This document shows positions 37,007 to 46,542 of a stretch of 64,000 nucleotides of DNA, one piece after another. The notes below the pieces were generated by a model. That model worked only from the letters and a program-made list of their open reading frames with translations. It searched no databases and was not told where the DNA came from. Source of the stretch: Spirosoma telluris (GTDB lineage Bacteria > Bacteroidota > Bacteroidia > Cytophagales > Spirosomataceae); NCBI GenBank assembly GCA_003259005.1, contig QLII01000001.1:5943001-6007000 (forward strand). Direction: 5' to 3'. Position 1 is the first letter of the stretch; each line of letters opens with the position of its first letter. The translations under genes were made by a program, and so were the position numbers.

Positions 37007-38283
37007 ATGACTACTCCCACTACCACCAACCAACTAACGCTGAATCGGGCGCATGGGTTGGTTAACCGTCAACTCGCTCACTGGATGCAGGCCACCGAAC
37101 GATTAGGATCGTTTGAGCAACTGGCCTCTCCTGGAGCCTGGCAAGGCATCGATAACACGCTGGGGTGAAAATAAAAACCTTCCTGACTCAGTCGGTTACT
37201 AGTTTACTCAGTTTTGGGGCACAGGTAACAACTCGGTTAGCCCAGGCCCGAACCGCCATCGAATTAGAAGATGTACGTAAGCAGGTTATTGCCTTTAGAA
37301 ATCAATACGTACAGGTTGAAACGACAATTCACTTGTATACCGATGCAATCAATTCTCGCACCACGCCCTCGGTTTCTGCACTGATGCGGGCTTGCGATGT
37401 GCTGTGTATGCAAAGTATGCAGGAGTTGCTGGGGCGAGTGAATAATCAACCCGTTCCAGCGGTGCTGACGTACATTGACAAAGGGCTGGGGCTTCGATTC
37501 TGAAAGCTGGACTGCGACTCTGGGACCAGTCAACGAGTCCGGTAGCAGTCATCAAAATCACGCAGCATAACCTGCTCCGACCAACGGCGGCTATTCATGA
37601 AACGGGCCATCAGGTGGCGCATATTCTGGATTGGAATAATGAACTGGCTCATGCCCTACGAGTGGGATTGCGGAATCAATCGGGTTTAGCTGCCGATGAA
37701 TTTGCGGGCTGGGCTTCTGAGATTGCTGCCGATGCGTTTGCCTTTGTGCATACGGGCTATGCTGCTGTGGCGGCTCTGCACGATGTAGTGGCGGGTTCTC
37801 AGGCAATGGTTGTACAATATAATCTGGGCGATCCGCATCCAATCAGCTACCTGCGTGTATTGTTGGGCATTGAGATGTGCCGCCAGTTTTTTGGCCTTGG
37901 CCCTGGGATGATCTGGAAACGTCATGGACGGATTTCTACCGACCTCGTAATAGCGGTTCGCATGCGGCTTTAGTGATTCAAAGTTGCCAGTCTTTGTTGC
38001 CCCGTGCTGTTGACATTATTTTGAAACAACGCTACCGTGCCTTCAGACAACGATCTCTGGCAGACGTGATTAATCCACTACGTGTGAAGCCAGAAGAGCT
38101 TTACAAACTCGAATACATTGCCGGACCGGGGCTATTTACGAACCACGGCTGGATCTGGAAAGAAGCTCTCCGTTTGCTGGCCCTGAGCGGCCTGAAAATT
38201 GCGACCAGCCCAACCCCGCCGACGAATACAAACGACAGGAGGAGTGGATGCAGAAACTCGGCTGGTCTGTGAATTTGAATTAA
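37007..38283 (+). CDS. Putative HExxH zinc metallopeptidase (four frameshifts)
   Basis: Fragments join into one ~426-aa protein when one base is added at G4 37162-37165, at 37483-37491, at GGG 37916-37918 and at C4 38214-38217. The joined product reads from MTTPTTTNQLTLNRAHGLVNRQL to EEWMQKLGWSVNLN. The centre has PTAAIHETGHQVAHIL (HExxH, Glu about residue 198), then ADEFAGWASEIAADAFAF, whose Glu and Asp about 35 residues later fit a gluzincin third ligand, and a later HPISYLRVLLG. No signal peptide. An AGGAGG ribosome site precedes the ATG by 10 bp. No family recognised. Location in the island suggests a cytosol-made, exported or packaged protease (inference). Confidence 0.72.
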
Positions 38284-38304
38284 CCCTATAAACCCTTACT
38301 AATC

Positions 38305-38538
38305 ATGGAAAAGAAAAGCCAGGAAACGATCCCTCAATCGGGTAACGACGGAGATCCCTCTTCACCAAAAGCGCAACCAGTAATAAATATAAACTTCGAT
38401 GATATTGTAATTGAGGTGATTAACAGAATAACCAACAGTAATTCAGTGGCTATTAATTCAGTAGAGGCAGAAGAGGTTACGAGGTTAAAAGCACGTTACG
38501 CTGTACTTAAAAATTACTATCCCAAGACCTGGCTATAA
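38305..38538 (+). CDS. Small hypothetical protein
   Basis: 77 aa: polar N-terminus (EKKSQETIPQSGNDGDPSSPKAQP) followed by ININFDDIVIEVINRITNSNSVAINSVEAEEVTRLKARYAVLKNYYPKTWL. Between the HExxH gene (22 bp upstream) and the 412-aa gene (43 bp downstream), same strand. No family recognised. Tight spacing supports it as a true gene of the same transcript. Confidence 0.6.
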   Translation: MEKKSQETIPQSGNDGDPSSPKAQPVININFDDIVIEVINRITNSNSVAINSVEAEEVTRLKARYAVLKNYYPKTWL

Positions 38539-38581
38539 ACTGCCCTAACGTTTATCCATTCACGTTTTCAATTTTATTGCT

Positions 38582-39819
38582 ATGGCACCGATCCCGAACT
38601 TATCCCCTACCATACAATTAATTAAAGCCTACAATACGCTTTATGTTAAGCCAGACAATACCACTAATCCACCTTCACCCTCACTGCCAAATTATAGCAA
38701 TACGAACGGCCCAGTCATTAAGCGATGGACTTTTCCAGGTGGCACGGTGCTAGGTCCCAATAAAATTGACGAGAATGAAGTTGGTGTCACCCACTTTATC
38801 AGTATGCCTGACCCAGAGGTGATTGAAAACTGCATTGGTTTTCATTGGTATGACCTGATGAATAGAATCAAACACTCACATAACAATGAGGAACGTTTTC
38901 CGCCTTATCATCTCATTTATGCCTATCTAATCGAAAATTCGCGCATCATACCCATTTTCGAGCGGGTTATGTTGAAGTACATGACTGGTGAAGATTTAGG
39001 CCATGCCAGTCCATTTACAGCCCATTGGATTCGGAATACGCAAAGTTTATTCTACAAAGAGCTGAATATCCCAGGCTTCCGCCCGCTCCTTTCTTCACTG
39101 CTACCGAGCCTGGATGCCAACCGGCGTAATGCCTATTATCGCTTGTTTGGCCTTGAACTGAGCCATGGCAATCAGGATAACTCGCCAGTTCCGTTTGTTA
39201 AATCGGCTCATGCCAATCTGAATTTTGTCCCTTTGCTCGAAAACCTTCTTCGCGAAATCTGGCAGGGGATAATCAATCAAAAAACACCAGCGGAGCCAAT
39301 TCAACCGACCTCGTGGCCCTGGCTGATACTGTTAGATTGCTGAAAGACAGTATGCTGGCCCGCCGAAATGATAATCGCAATCTGAATCAATACGAAAGCA
39401 GTTCGCTTTCCAAAGAAGAGTTTTTCTCCGTCATTATGATCGACTGGTTCTATCAGGTCATTGCTACAAAAACTGAACTGGTAAAGGAGTTAAATGCCGA
39501 AGCCGTTTTACCTGCCGATAGTCTGGCAATTATCGGAAAACATGTGGGTATTACACCCCACTCTAAAACTCGCGACTTATTTGCTCTGGCTCCTCTTTTG
39601 GCTCAGTTCCTTCGGATGGTGGAAGAAGGAATTTATGATGAACCGGTTGCAATTCAGGAGCTGTTTACGCCTACTTCGAGTGATGCTGCGCGAGATATAT
39701 CCTTAATTATCACCCTTTGGCAGAAAACTACAGGCCGAAACCTCAAACAAATGCCAAACAGTACTTATGCGCTAAATGGTAACGGCCAGCGAGTTTCACA
39801 AGCCATGTTAGTAAAATAA
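38582..39819 (+). CDS. Hypothetical protein, 412 aa (one frameshift)
   Basis: Two overlapping fragments join when one A is added to the A6 run 39279-39284 (QKNTSGANSTDLVALADTVRLLKDS). Recognisable blocks are GFHWYDLMNRIKHSHNNEERFPPYHLIYAYLIENSRIIPIFERVML, HASPFTAHWIRNTQSLFYKEL, RNAYYRLFGLELSHGN and EFFSVIMIDWFYQVIATKTELV: helical, aromatic rich, without signal peptide or obvious catalytic motif. No family recognised. It precedes the papain-like protease by 11 bp, so the two are surely co-transcribed, and it could be its partner or inhibitor (inference). Confidence 0.65.
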
Positions 39820-39830
39820 ATAATCACACC

Positions 39831-40373
39831 ATGGCTAACACAATTTATTATTATGCAAAGGGCGAACTGCCTGTCATTGCCCAGCCAACGAGTATGTCCT
39901 GCTGGGCTACAGTTAACACAATGATGCTATCCTGGAGGGATCAGCAGAGTTATTCAATCGAAACGGTAATGGATTGGCTGGGTAGCGATTTTCGGCAGAT
40001 TTATGATAACAATAGCGGGTTGCCTGGGGAACGAAATAACGATTGGGCTTCGGCTAACGGAATGCGAATTGAATATGAACGCTGCGAAACGCCGGAAAGC
40101 ATTTTTACACTACTAACCAACCACGGACCTCTTATTGTTATTGATGACCAGAATAATGGCATCACTGATTCTGCGGGCAATAGACTGTGGTGCATTCATG
40201 CCCGGATAATTGTAGGTATTGACGGCGACGCCGATAATCCTGATGGCGTGTATATCGACATAATTGATCCCGATGGGGGAAATCAATATCAAGAAAGCTT
40301 TACTCAGTTTGAAGCCAGATATGAGGCTATGACTGAAGCAGAAAATTATCAAATCTTAATGATGCACTATTAA
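39831..40373 (+). CDS. Papain-like cysteine protease
   Basis: 180 aa. The active-site pattern of papain-like/C39-like folds is visible: QPTSMSCWATVNTMMLSWRDQQ (oxyanion Gln and nucleophile Cys29), LWCIHARIIVGIDGD (catalytic His) and VYIDIIDPDGGNQ (Asp). It resembles small bacterial C39_2/C70-like proteases used as peptidases or as secreted effectors. There is no signal peptide. It follows the 412-aa gene by 11 bp and precedes the 509-aa gene by 22 bp. Confidence in the fold is good; the substrate is unknown. Confidence 0.82.
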   Translation: MANTIYYYAKGELPVIAQPTSMSCWATVNTMMLSWRDQQSYSIETVMDWLGSDFRQIYDNNSGLPGERNNDWASANGMRIEYERCETPESIFTLLTNHGPLIVIDDQNNGITDSAGNRLWCIHARIIVGIDGDADNPDGVYIDIIDPDGGNQYQESFTQFEARYEAMTEAENYQILMMHY

Positions 40374-40395
40374 TAAACCCCTTTTTTTTTCAGTC

Positions 40396-41925
40396 ATGGC
40401 CGATGTAATTAAAATTCTGAAAGACCTCGAATATAAAGCAGTGGGTGTAGATCCTATTACGAATGAAATGCCAACGGGCTATTTCGTTTCGTTCCGAAAT
40501 GTTGGACTGCCAATTATTAAGGATGATTTTGATAATCCGTGGACACCACTTGGCGCAAACCTTGCCCAAATTAACTCCTCTAAGCCTCCAGTTGGCGGAA
40601 GCCCAGATACCACCGGAGTAGACCCTGGAACTGTACAGCCAAAATCGGCTAGTCAGCAATTAGAAGAGAATAAAATTATGGTTGCTGGCATTGCTAAATC
40701 CATGCAAGCCTATTTAAACACATTTATGCTTACCGATAATAAATTATCGATGAGCAACGATTACCATTTAATGCCGAATGCTAGTAAGATTAATGATTCC
40801 TGGTATGCTATTATTAATGGTGCCAATGCCATTGTGTCGGACATGGAATTTAACGATTCTATTAAGGCAACCATTGAAAAAGCAAAAAGTGTTTTATCGG
40901 ATAAAGATGGTAATACAACGCCTAAATTTGATCAATATTTACGCTATAGAGACGAGTACCAATCAAAAGTAAAAGCATACCAGAGAGCTTTTGCTGGGTC
41001 TCTTTCAGATCCTATGCAATTTCAAATGTTTCCTATTCAAGGAAGATTATATGAAGATGATGTGAATTTTGCCCGAGAGCAATGGGTTGGCTTAGGGCAT
41101 GTGGGTGAAATAGAAGAAGCTCTAAAAACATTATCTGGGCAAGGTATTGATCCTTCTTTATTACTTATTACGAGAGCTAAAAATAAATACGAAAACAGTT
41201 TGGTGAACTTCCCAAATATTGGGAATCTGCCTTATACATTCATGATACCTAACAAATGGTATAGTGCTTTTGAAGACGGCTGGACAAAATATACAAGTGT
41301 TGATTTTCATTCGGAGTCGCATGTTTCTTCATCGTCGACTTCTATTGGAGCTAATGTTGGTTTTAATTTAGGATTTTGGCAGATAGGGGGATCTTTCAAT
41401 TCTGATAAAAGTAAATCGTCGATGGATATTCAGATTAGCGGACTCGAAATTAGTTTTGAGTATGCTACAGCAGATATACAGCGGCCCTGGTTGGATACTT
41501 CATTGCTCAATTTGCATAATTGGTTCTTAGTGGGTGATTATCGAAAAAACTGTATCTCAGATGGTACGTTTGGACAACAATTGGTCGACACAACGAGTGA
41601 ATCGACATTCTTGCCCTCCATTGTAACTAGCTTTGTTCTCATAAGAAATCTTACGATCAAGTTTAATGAAGCAAGCCAACATGCTGACTCGATGAACAAT
41701 ACAATTTCAGGCGGGGGGTCTGTTGGTTGGGGACCATTTTGTATTGGTGGTCATTATTCGCACTCCAATTCGGAGTCCAATTTCAAGTCCGATATTAGTG
41801 GGTCAGGAATCTTTGTTGAAGGCGTTCAGCTGGTTGGTTATGTATCAACAATTGTACCAGCCTCTCCTTCGCTGGATTCTAAAGAGTATATGAAGAAAAA
41901 AGCAGATACTCAGCCAGTTCAATAA
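40396..41925 (+). CDS. Beta-rich hypothetical protein with duplicated amphipathic hairpins
   Basis: 509 aa, no signal peptide. The N-terminal ~270 residues are mixed and helical. The C-terminal part has two related stretches: SSSTSIGANVGFNLGFWQIGGSF, then NSDKSKSSMDIQISGLEISF, and later NTISGGGSVGWGPFCIGGHY, then SHSNSESNFKSDISGSGIFV. Both show alternating small/hydrophobic residues, an IGG turn, a Ser-rich strand and an SG-ending strand, as expected for paired beta-hairpins of a pore- or barrel-forming protein. This is inference, as no pore-forming family is recognised with certainty. The base composition is visibly more A/T rich than genes upstream of 40 kb, which suggests separate acquisition. 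Confidence 0.65.
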   Translation: MADVIKILKDLEYKAVGVDPITNEMPTGYFVSFRNVGLPIIKDDFDNPWTPLGANLAQINSSKPPVGGSPDTTGVDPGTVQPKSASQQLEENKIMVAGIAKSMQAYLNTFMLTDNKLSMSNDYHLMPNASKINDSWYAIINGANAIVSDMEFNDSIKATIEKAKSVLSDKDGNTTPKFDQYLRYRDEYQSKVKAYQRAFAGSLSDPMQFQMFPIQGRLYEDDVNFAREQWVGLGHVGEIEEALKTLSGQGIDPSLLLITRAKNKYENSLVNFPNIGNLPYTFMIPNKWYSAFEDGWTKYTSVDFHSESHVSSSSTSIGANVGFNLGFWQIGGSFNSDKSKSSMDIQISGLEISFEYATADIQRPWLDTSLLNLHNWFLVGDYRKNCISDGTFGQQLVDTTSESTFLPSIVTSFVLIRNLTIKFNEASQHADSMNNTISGGGSVGWGPFCIGGHYSHSNSESNFKSDISGSGIFVEGVQLVGYVSTIVPASPSLDSKEYMKKKADTQPVQ

Positions 41926-41938
41926 ACAAGAGACGACT

Positions 41939-43090
41939 ATGAAACTTGGTGAGCTTGATAAACTACTAATTTCATCTATTCTGGAAAATGAATTTCGGTC
42001 AGATAACTCTTTTTTGAGTTATCTGACCGGTTCGACACCCTTTGGCATATTTAGTAAAGGTGATATTATGAACTTGGCTAATCCAAGGTCTTCGGTACAA
42101 GCCTTAAATGCAACTTCTGATTTTTCAAATTTAATACATCAGATACCCGGCGGGAATATATATCGTATAGGTGGTAATCTTATTTGGGAAGAATATAATT
42201 TATTGCTAAACAAAGTTCTTCTGGCAGAAGATAGAGAAAATGGAAAAAAAGTAAGCAGTGAAATGCCTGGTGATTTACAAATAAAGTATTCGTACTACAA
42301 AGAAATTAGAGAAGAATTATTTAAGGCGATAACGGACTACAGCGCGGGTGTTTTAGCGAATAAAGGTGACAAGGTTTGGCAGAATACGATGAGCCAGCGT
42401 ATTGAAGAACTTCAAAAAAAATGGATGCAAGAAGGCTATAAGGATGAAATAGACACCTATATTGATAAAAAAATAATAAGCAATACATTAACATTTAGCT
42501 CGCTCTGGGCTTTATGGAAAGGAAAGTTTAGTGAGTTTTTGTCAATTAATGCAGATTTAAAAAAAACTGGATCTGGTTTTGCCACTTTTTATACGCCTTT
42601 TAACGATATTCTAATTGACTCCAAATGGCAACTAGTTGAGTTTAATCATGAGACCGTCAATGCTATTTTGCCATCTATTCCTTTTAAGGATAGAAAAGAT
42701 GATATAGCTTATTATATGCGTTATACTGAAAATGTGAAATTTGATTTTATTAAACTCAATATTGATAGGAGTTGGTTGGTTTCACAGATTTTTGAAGCTA
42801 AATTCTGGAAAATGATACCGGACTTTGAATATGAAATTGTTTCTGATGGGAAATGCTCAGGTACTATACCTGCTTATATTCAAGAGGTGATTTTTGTGAA
42901 AAATTATTCCAGACAGGAAAGGAAAAGTTTGATTCAAGAAGGTTTGGAGTGGTTTGGTGAGCCATTTTTCAAAATTCTCTATGGCAAAGAAGAAACTACT
43001 AGCCAAAATAATGAGTACTATTTAATGGCAATGGTTTGCAACATTGTCCCTAAATGTCCAAATCCTGATTCAAATTTAAAATGGCCTTAA
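41939..43090 (+). CDS. Hypothetical protein, 383 aa
   Basis: Starts 13 bp after the beta-rich protein, same strand. Sequence opens MKLGELDKLLISSILENEFRSDNSFLSYLTG. The middle is helical (KYSYYKEIREELFKAITDY, IEELQKKWMQEGYKDEIDTYIDKK), and a beta-like block follows (SKWQLVEFNHETVNAILPSIPFKDRKDDIAYYMRYTENVKFDFIKLNIDRSW). It ends in VCNIVPKCPNPDSNLKWP. No signal peptide, membrane segment or known family. It is A/T rich like both neighbours. The beta block with DRSW resembles a repeated wording in the preceding protein (IQRPWLDTSLL), hinting at a shared module, but this is weak. Confidence 0.62.
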   Translation: MKLGELDKLLISSILENEFRSDNSFLSYLTGSTPFGIFSKGDIMNLANPRSSVQALNATSDFSNLIHQIPGGNIYRIGGNLIWEEYNLLLNKVLLAEDRENGKKVSSEMPGDLQIKYSYYKEIREELFKAITDYSAGVLANKGDKVWQNTMSQRIEELQKKWMQEGYKDEIDTYIDKKIISNTLTFSSLWALWKGKFSEFLSINADLKKTGSGFATFYTPFNDILIDSKWQLVEFNHETVNAILPSIPFKDRKDDIAYYMRYTENVKFDFIKLNIDRSWLVSQIFEAKFWKMIPDFEYEIVSDGKCSGTIPAYIQEVIFVKNYSRQERKSLIQEGLEWFGEPFFKILYGKEETTSQNNEYYLMAMVCNIVPKCPNPDSNLKWP

Positions 43091-43102
43091 ACTACTAATA
43101 CT

Positions 43103-44049
43103 ATGAGATTTTCACGCTCACAATTGGGGGCTTATTATTATTAGTGATTATATTTTCTTTGTTGGGAGTATATAAATACTTTATTGCTCCGAAACCGGTA
43201 ATTAACCTAAAGCTACCTACTTCGGATACATGTTATAGCGATAAGCCAATAAAAATTATCTGGGACTATAGAGGTTATAAAGGGAAAGTAGATCTGTATT
43301 TTGTTTCAGATGTAGATCCAAATAAAGTAATAAAGAAAATAGGGTCTAAAGAAAATAATCCAAATGACGAAACGCAATATGAATGGCGGGTTTTAGATTT
43401 TAAAAGCTTAGAAAATAAAAAAGGATTAATAAAAATTGTTGGTACAACTACCGCAATTTCAGAATCGCCTTTTATTATTCATTCGCCAAATAAACTAACA
43501 TTGACAATTGCACCACCACCTCCATTGGCAAATCTAGTGCTAATACCTTCATTTAGTAATGATGGGAAAAATTTAGAAATTACAGCTATAGATACCATCA
43601 CTAATGCAGAAGTGAATGGAGTTATTTATGTGAAAAACCTGCCTGTTGGGCAAACTAATAAGCCTATTAGTACTGTTGAAATTAATGCCGAGACTATCCA
43701 GAAACCATGTAGTGGTGCGAATACTATTACCAATGATGCCTGCACTAAAAACAGAACATTTATTAGACTCAATACCGAAGAGATTACCGTTAAAGCTCCT
43801 CATTATTTTACCTCAAAATGCACGCCAGTCCAAACTGTTTTTTTAGCAGATTCAGACCCAAACTGCACTTGTTCGAAACTGAAGCTGGATGTAATACTCC
43901 AATTAGATCAACAATTTTACAAACAGCGTAGTATCAATCCTGTTTCACCTACTACCGTACAAAAATTTTATTTGCCTCGACAGAACAGGAATCTTCAGCT
44001 ATCGCGGGAAGCACTTAGAAATTTCAATATTCCTACCATTAACCAGTAA
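43103..44049 (+). CDS. Membrane-anchored hypothetical protein (one frameshift)
   Basis: About 315 aa. The frame breaks in the G5 run 43126-43130. One added G gives MRFSRSQLGGLLLLVIIFSLLGVYKYFIAP, a single N-terminal membrane anchor. The exported part begins with a beta-sandwich-like segment (PTSDTCYSDKPIKIIWDYRGYKGKVDLYFVS) and a proline-rich linker (IAPPPPLANLVL). A carboxypeptidase-regulatory-like domain follows (DTITNAEVNGVIYVKNLPVG, HYFTSKCTPVQTVFLA), and the protein ends with a polar tail. It is the last gene of the island and the only one with an export signal, so it may anchor the complex at the membrane (inference). Confidence 0.65.
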
Positions 44050-44170
44050 ACGTTATTTTATAAATTTGAGGGCCTGACTTCCTGACACAAATTGGCTGTA
44101 GTTGCTACTCTACGTACGTTACCGCTAGGTGAAGCACTTGATAGATTTAGCCAGAATATGGGAACTTAAA

Positions 44171-44860
44171 CTAGCTAATCTTCTGCTCACCCCTCCGTAA
44201 GGCATTCACCAGATTATGCGCCCGGCGGGTGGGCTCGGGAATTCGATAACCGCCATCGCACTGAAGCGTCAGCGCAATGGCGGTTTCCAAATCAATCCAA
44301 TTCCCCGGCGATACATAGACCGGATTGACTTTATTTTTCGTCCGCAAAGCCGCACCAATAACTTCACCATAATGCTTCATTGGCGACCAATTGCCGCGCT
44401 CCAAGGCTGGTTCGTCGTACTTGCCCACCAGCACCGATTTGCCGCAGCCGAACGTTGGTCGGTTGAGGAACAAGCCTGCATGGGAAGCAATGCCAATTCG
44501 GCGGGGGTGAGCTGTTCCGTGCCCATCGAACATCACTACATCGGGCTCGATTTTCAGTTTCGCCCAGGCTTGTAGCAAAGACGGAATTTCGCGGAACGAC
44601 AATAGTCCCGGAATATAAGGGAAGGGCGCGGTGCTAACGACGCCCGCTTCTTCAATGGTTTCGAGTGTGTCGAGCCGCAGAACGACAATTCCGGCGTAGA
44701 CCGTTTCCTCAAACTTATTGAACGAAATATCGCAGCCCGCAATGGTTTTAGGGGGTTCTGCTAAGGGCTCAATGCGAATCTGCGACCGTAATTGCTGCTG
44801 CAGTGCGACGGCTTCGGTGGGTGTTACATTCCAGTCGTGGAGGGGTTGATAGGTAGCCAT
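44171..44860 (-). CDS. nfi: Endonuclease V
   Basis: 229-aa deoxyinosine 3'-endonuclease. Family motifs: IAGCDISFNKFEETVYAGIVVLRL (first catalytic Asp), VVSTAPFPYIPGLLSFREIPSLLQAW (Glu), VVMFDGHGTAHPRRIGIASHAGLFL (second Asp, substrate loop) and the C-terminal metal-binding segment. It cleaves the second phosphodiester bond 3' to deoxyinosine to start repair of deaminated adenine. It has ordinary composition, outside the island, in the opposite direction. Confidence 0.95.
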   Translation of the reverse strand: MATYQPLHDWNVTPTEAVALQQQLRSQIRIEPLAEPPKTIAGCDISFNKFEETVYAGIVVLRLDTLETIEEAGVVSTAPFPYIPGLLSFREIPSLLQAWAKLKIEPDVVMFDGHGTAHPRRIGIASHAGLFLNRPTFGCGKSVLVGKYDEPALERGNWSPMKHYGEVIGAALRTKNKVNPVYVSPGNWIDLETAIALTLQCDGGYRIPEPTRRAHNLVNALRRGEQKIS

Positions 44861-44908
44861 ACGCAGAGATGATTCGTGTCTACGTAACCTGCATAGTTGT
44901 ATAAGGGT

Positions 44909-46462
44909 TTAGTTTTCCTGGCTTTGCCGAGGTTGCTTCCGGATTAAGGTTACTACGAAATTAAGTTGCGAATCCGTATGGGTCAGGATATCATTGCGTG
45001 TAATGGGCTCCTCGTAATCAGGCATGGTGCCACGTCCCCTCTGCTTGGGTTCAGGCACAGCGTTGTTATAATAAACCAGGGGTGTTGTTACCTGTATGCC
45101 TGATTTTGGGAGTTCAAGGGTAATAAAACTGGCTCCATTTCCGCCTTCATAGGCACCACCGGATTCGGTGCCTATAAACACACCAACTTTATTGGCATGG
45201 GCAACGGCCAGGAACTCTGATGCAGTCGAGGCACTTTCCCCATTCATTAATATATAGACCTGACCCTTGAATCGATTAGACTTCGGCGAATATCGTTTGG
45301 GCGTTCGGCCCGTCGAGTCGATACCACTGTCTTGTTTGAGGGTAAATGTACCGTCAGCTTCAGGGATCAACTCATTCTTCACATTTTGGCGGTCGGCTTC
45401 GGAGAGGTCTGAAAACTTGAGAAATTCGCTACCGTCGCCGTTGGTAATGCTATGCTGGCGAGCATAATACGGTACGGCTGAATCGGTTTTCATCAGATAA
45501 GTGAATAGCTCAATACCCTGGCTGTCCCATCCGCCTGTATTCGCTCTGAGATCGATGATTAGGTGCTGAGTGCCTTGCTTCTCCAGTTTAGCCATGCTCT
45601 TATCCATAAAGGCCCGAAAGACGGTCACGGCTTCAGCACTGTTTCTGGCGCCTTCCCCGCCGAATCCATCGAGCCGAAGAATGGCAGCGTGCGCCAGCGT
45701 GTCGGGAAAATACAGCCGCCAGGGATGTTTCTGTTTTTTGTTAAGATACCAGGCTACCATTTGTTTGTTGACAGGGTTCTTACGCCATTGCCGACGTGAT
45801 TCGCGGAATGGTGTCGCTGGTACATTAACCTGAATCGTGTCGCCCGTCAGGCTACGGAACGTGAGCGAATATGTGTCTGGCTGGCCGACGAACCAATAAT
45901 AGAACAAGGCAAAAAACTCACCCCGCACCTGACTTTTCGATGATTGGATATAGCCATCAGCCCAATGATGTCGGTACAACTGCTGCCGAACATCGGCTAT
46001 CGACTGTCCGTTGATGTGAAGTAAGTCAAAGCCGGGTTTTATGGTTTGATCGGCTGTACCGTTCAGCAGTACGAAGGCATGTTGTTTCGTAGGCAGAATA
46101 AAAAATGGAATGGTTTTCTGGACGTTATTGAACTGGGCGCGCCAGTGTTTTTGGGGTAACGCATGCGTATGTGCACAACGAATGTCGGCCATCAGGCCAT
46201 TGATCGTCTTGAAGAAGTTGTAGAATGGCTGCGCTTTTGTAAATGTCCGGTCGATGCTGTCCAGTTTGGCCTGCATGAGGGATTTGGGCGTATAGCGGTA
46301 CAGGGCCGGATGCGTTTCTTCGAGCAATCGCCGGCAGTAACGAAAGTCAGCCTGCATATCGGCGGGTTGCAGGATTCTGGTGGATAGGGAATCCGTTCCT
46401 GGCTGGGCGTGGCTGCCAAACGAAAACAAGAGCAAAAGTAGAAGACAGCCGATGGCTTTCAT
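44909..46462 (-). CDS. S41 family peptidase
   Basis: 517-aa secreted C-terminal-processing-like peptidase (leader MKAIGCLLLLLLFSFGSHAQ). A PDZ-like middle part (PGFDLLHINGQSIADVRQQL) precedes the catalytic domain: ILRLDGFGGEG, HLIIDLRANTGGWDSQG, and the nucleophile region VYILMNGESASTASEFLAVAHANKVG (Ser in GESAS). Serine/lysine dyad peptidases of this family cut proteins from an unstructured C-terminus or act on short peptides. It precedes, in the same direction, no gene closer than 48 bp from nfi. The substrate is unknown. Confidence 0.9.
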   Translation of the reverse strand: MKAIGCLLLLLLFSFGSHAQPGTDSLSTRILQPADMQADFRYCRRLLEETHPALYRYTPKSLMQAKLDSIDRTFTKAQPFYNFFKTINGLMADIRCAHTHALPQKHWRAQFNNVQKTIPFFILPTKQHAFVLLNGTADQTIKPGFDLLHINGQSIADVRQQLYRHHWADGYIQSSKSQVRGEFFALFYYWFVGQPDTYSLTFRSLTGDTIQVNVPATPFRESRRQWRKNPVNKQMVAWYLNKKQKHPWRLYFPDTLAHAAILRLDGFGGEGARNSAEAVTVFRAFMDKSMAKLEKQGTQHLIIDLRANTGGWDSQGIELFTYLMKTDSAVPYYARQHSITNGDGSEFLKFSDLSEADRQNVKNELIPEADGTFTLKQDSGIDSTGRTPKRYSPKSNRFKGQVYILMNGESASTASEFLAVAHANKVGVFIGTESGGAYEGGNGASFITLELPKSGIQVTTPLVYYNNAVPEPKQRGRGTMPDYEEPITRNDILTHTDSQLNFVVTLIRKQPRQSQEN

Positions 46463-46542
46463 TGTGCGTCAATTTTTGGGTAAAGAATGCCATAAATAAC
46501 CGGCCTATCTACTCAAGTCAGGATTTGAGCGGAATTTCCGGT

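Noticed and set aside
32472..44049. Direct call of a contractile injection system
   Set aside because: No sheath, tube, baseplate, LysM or AAA+ gene is visible in the window; only possible effectors are.
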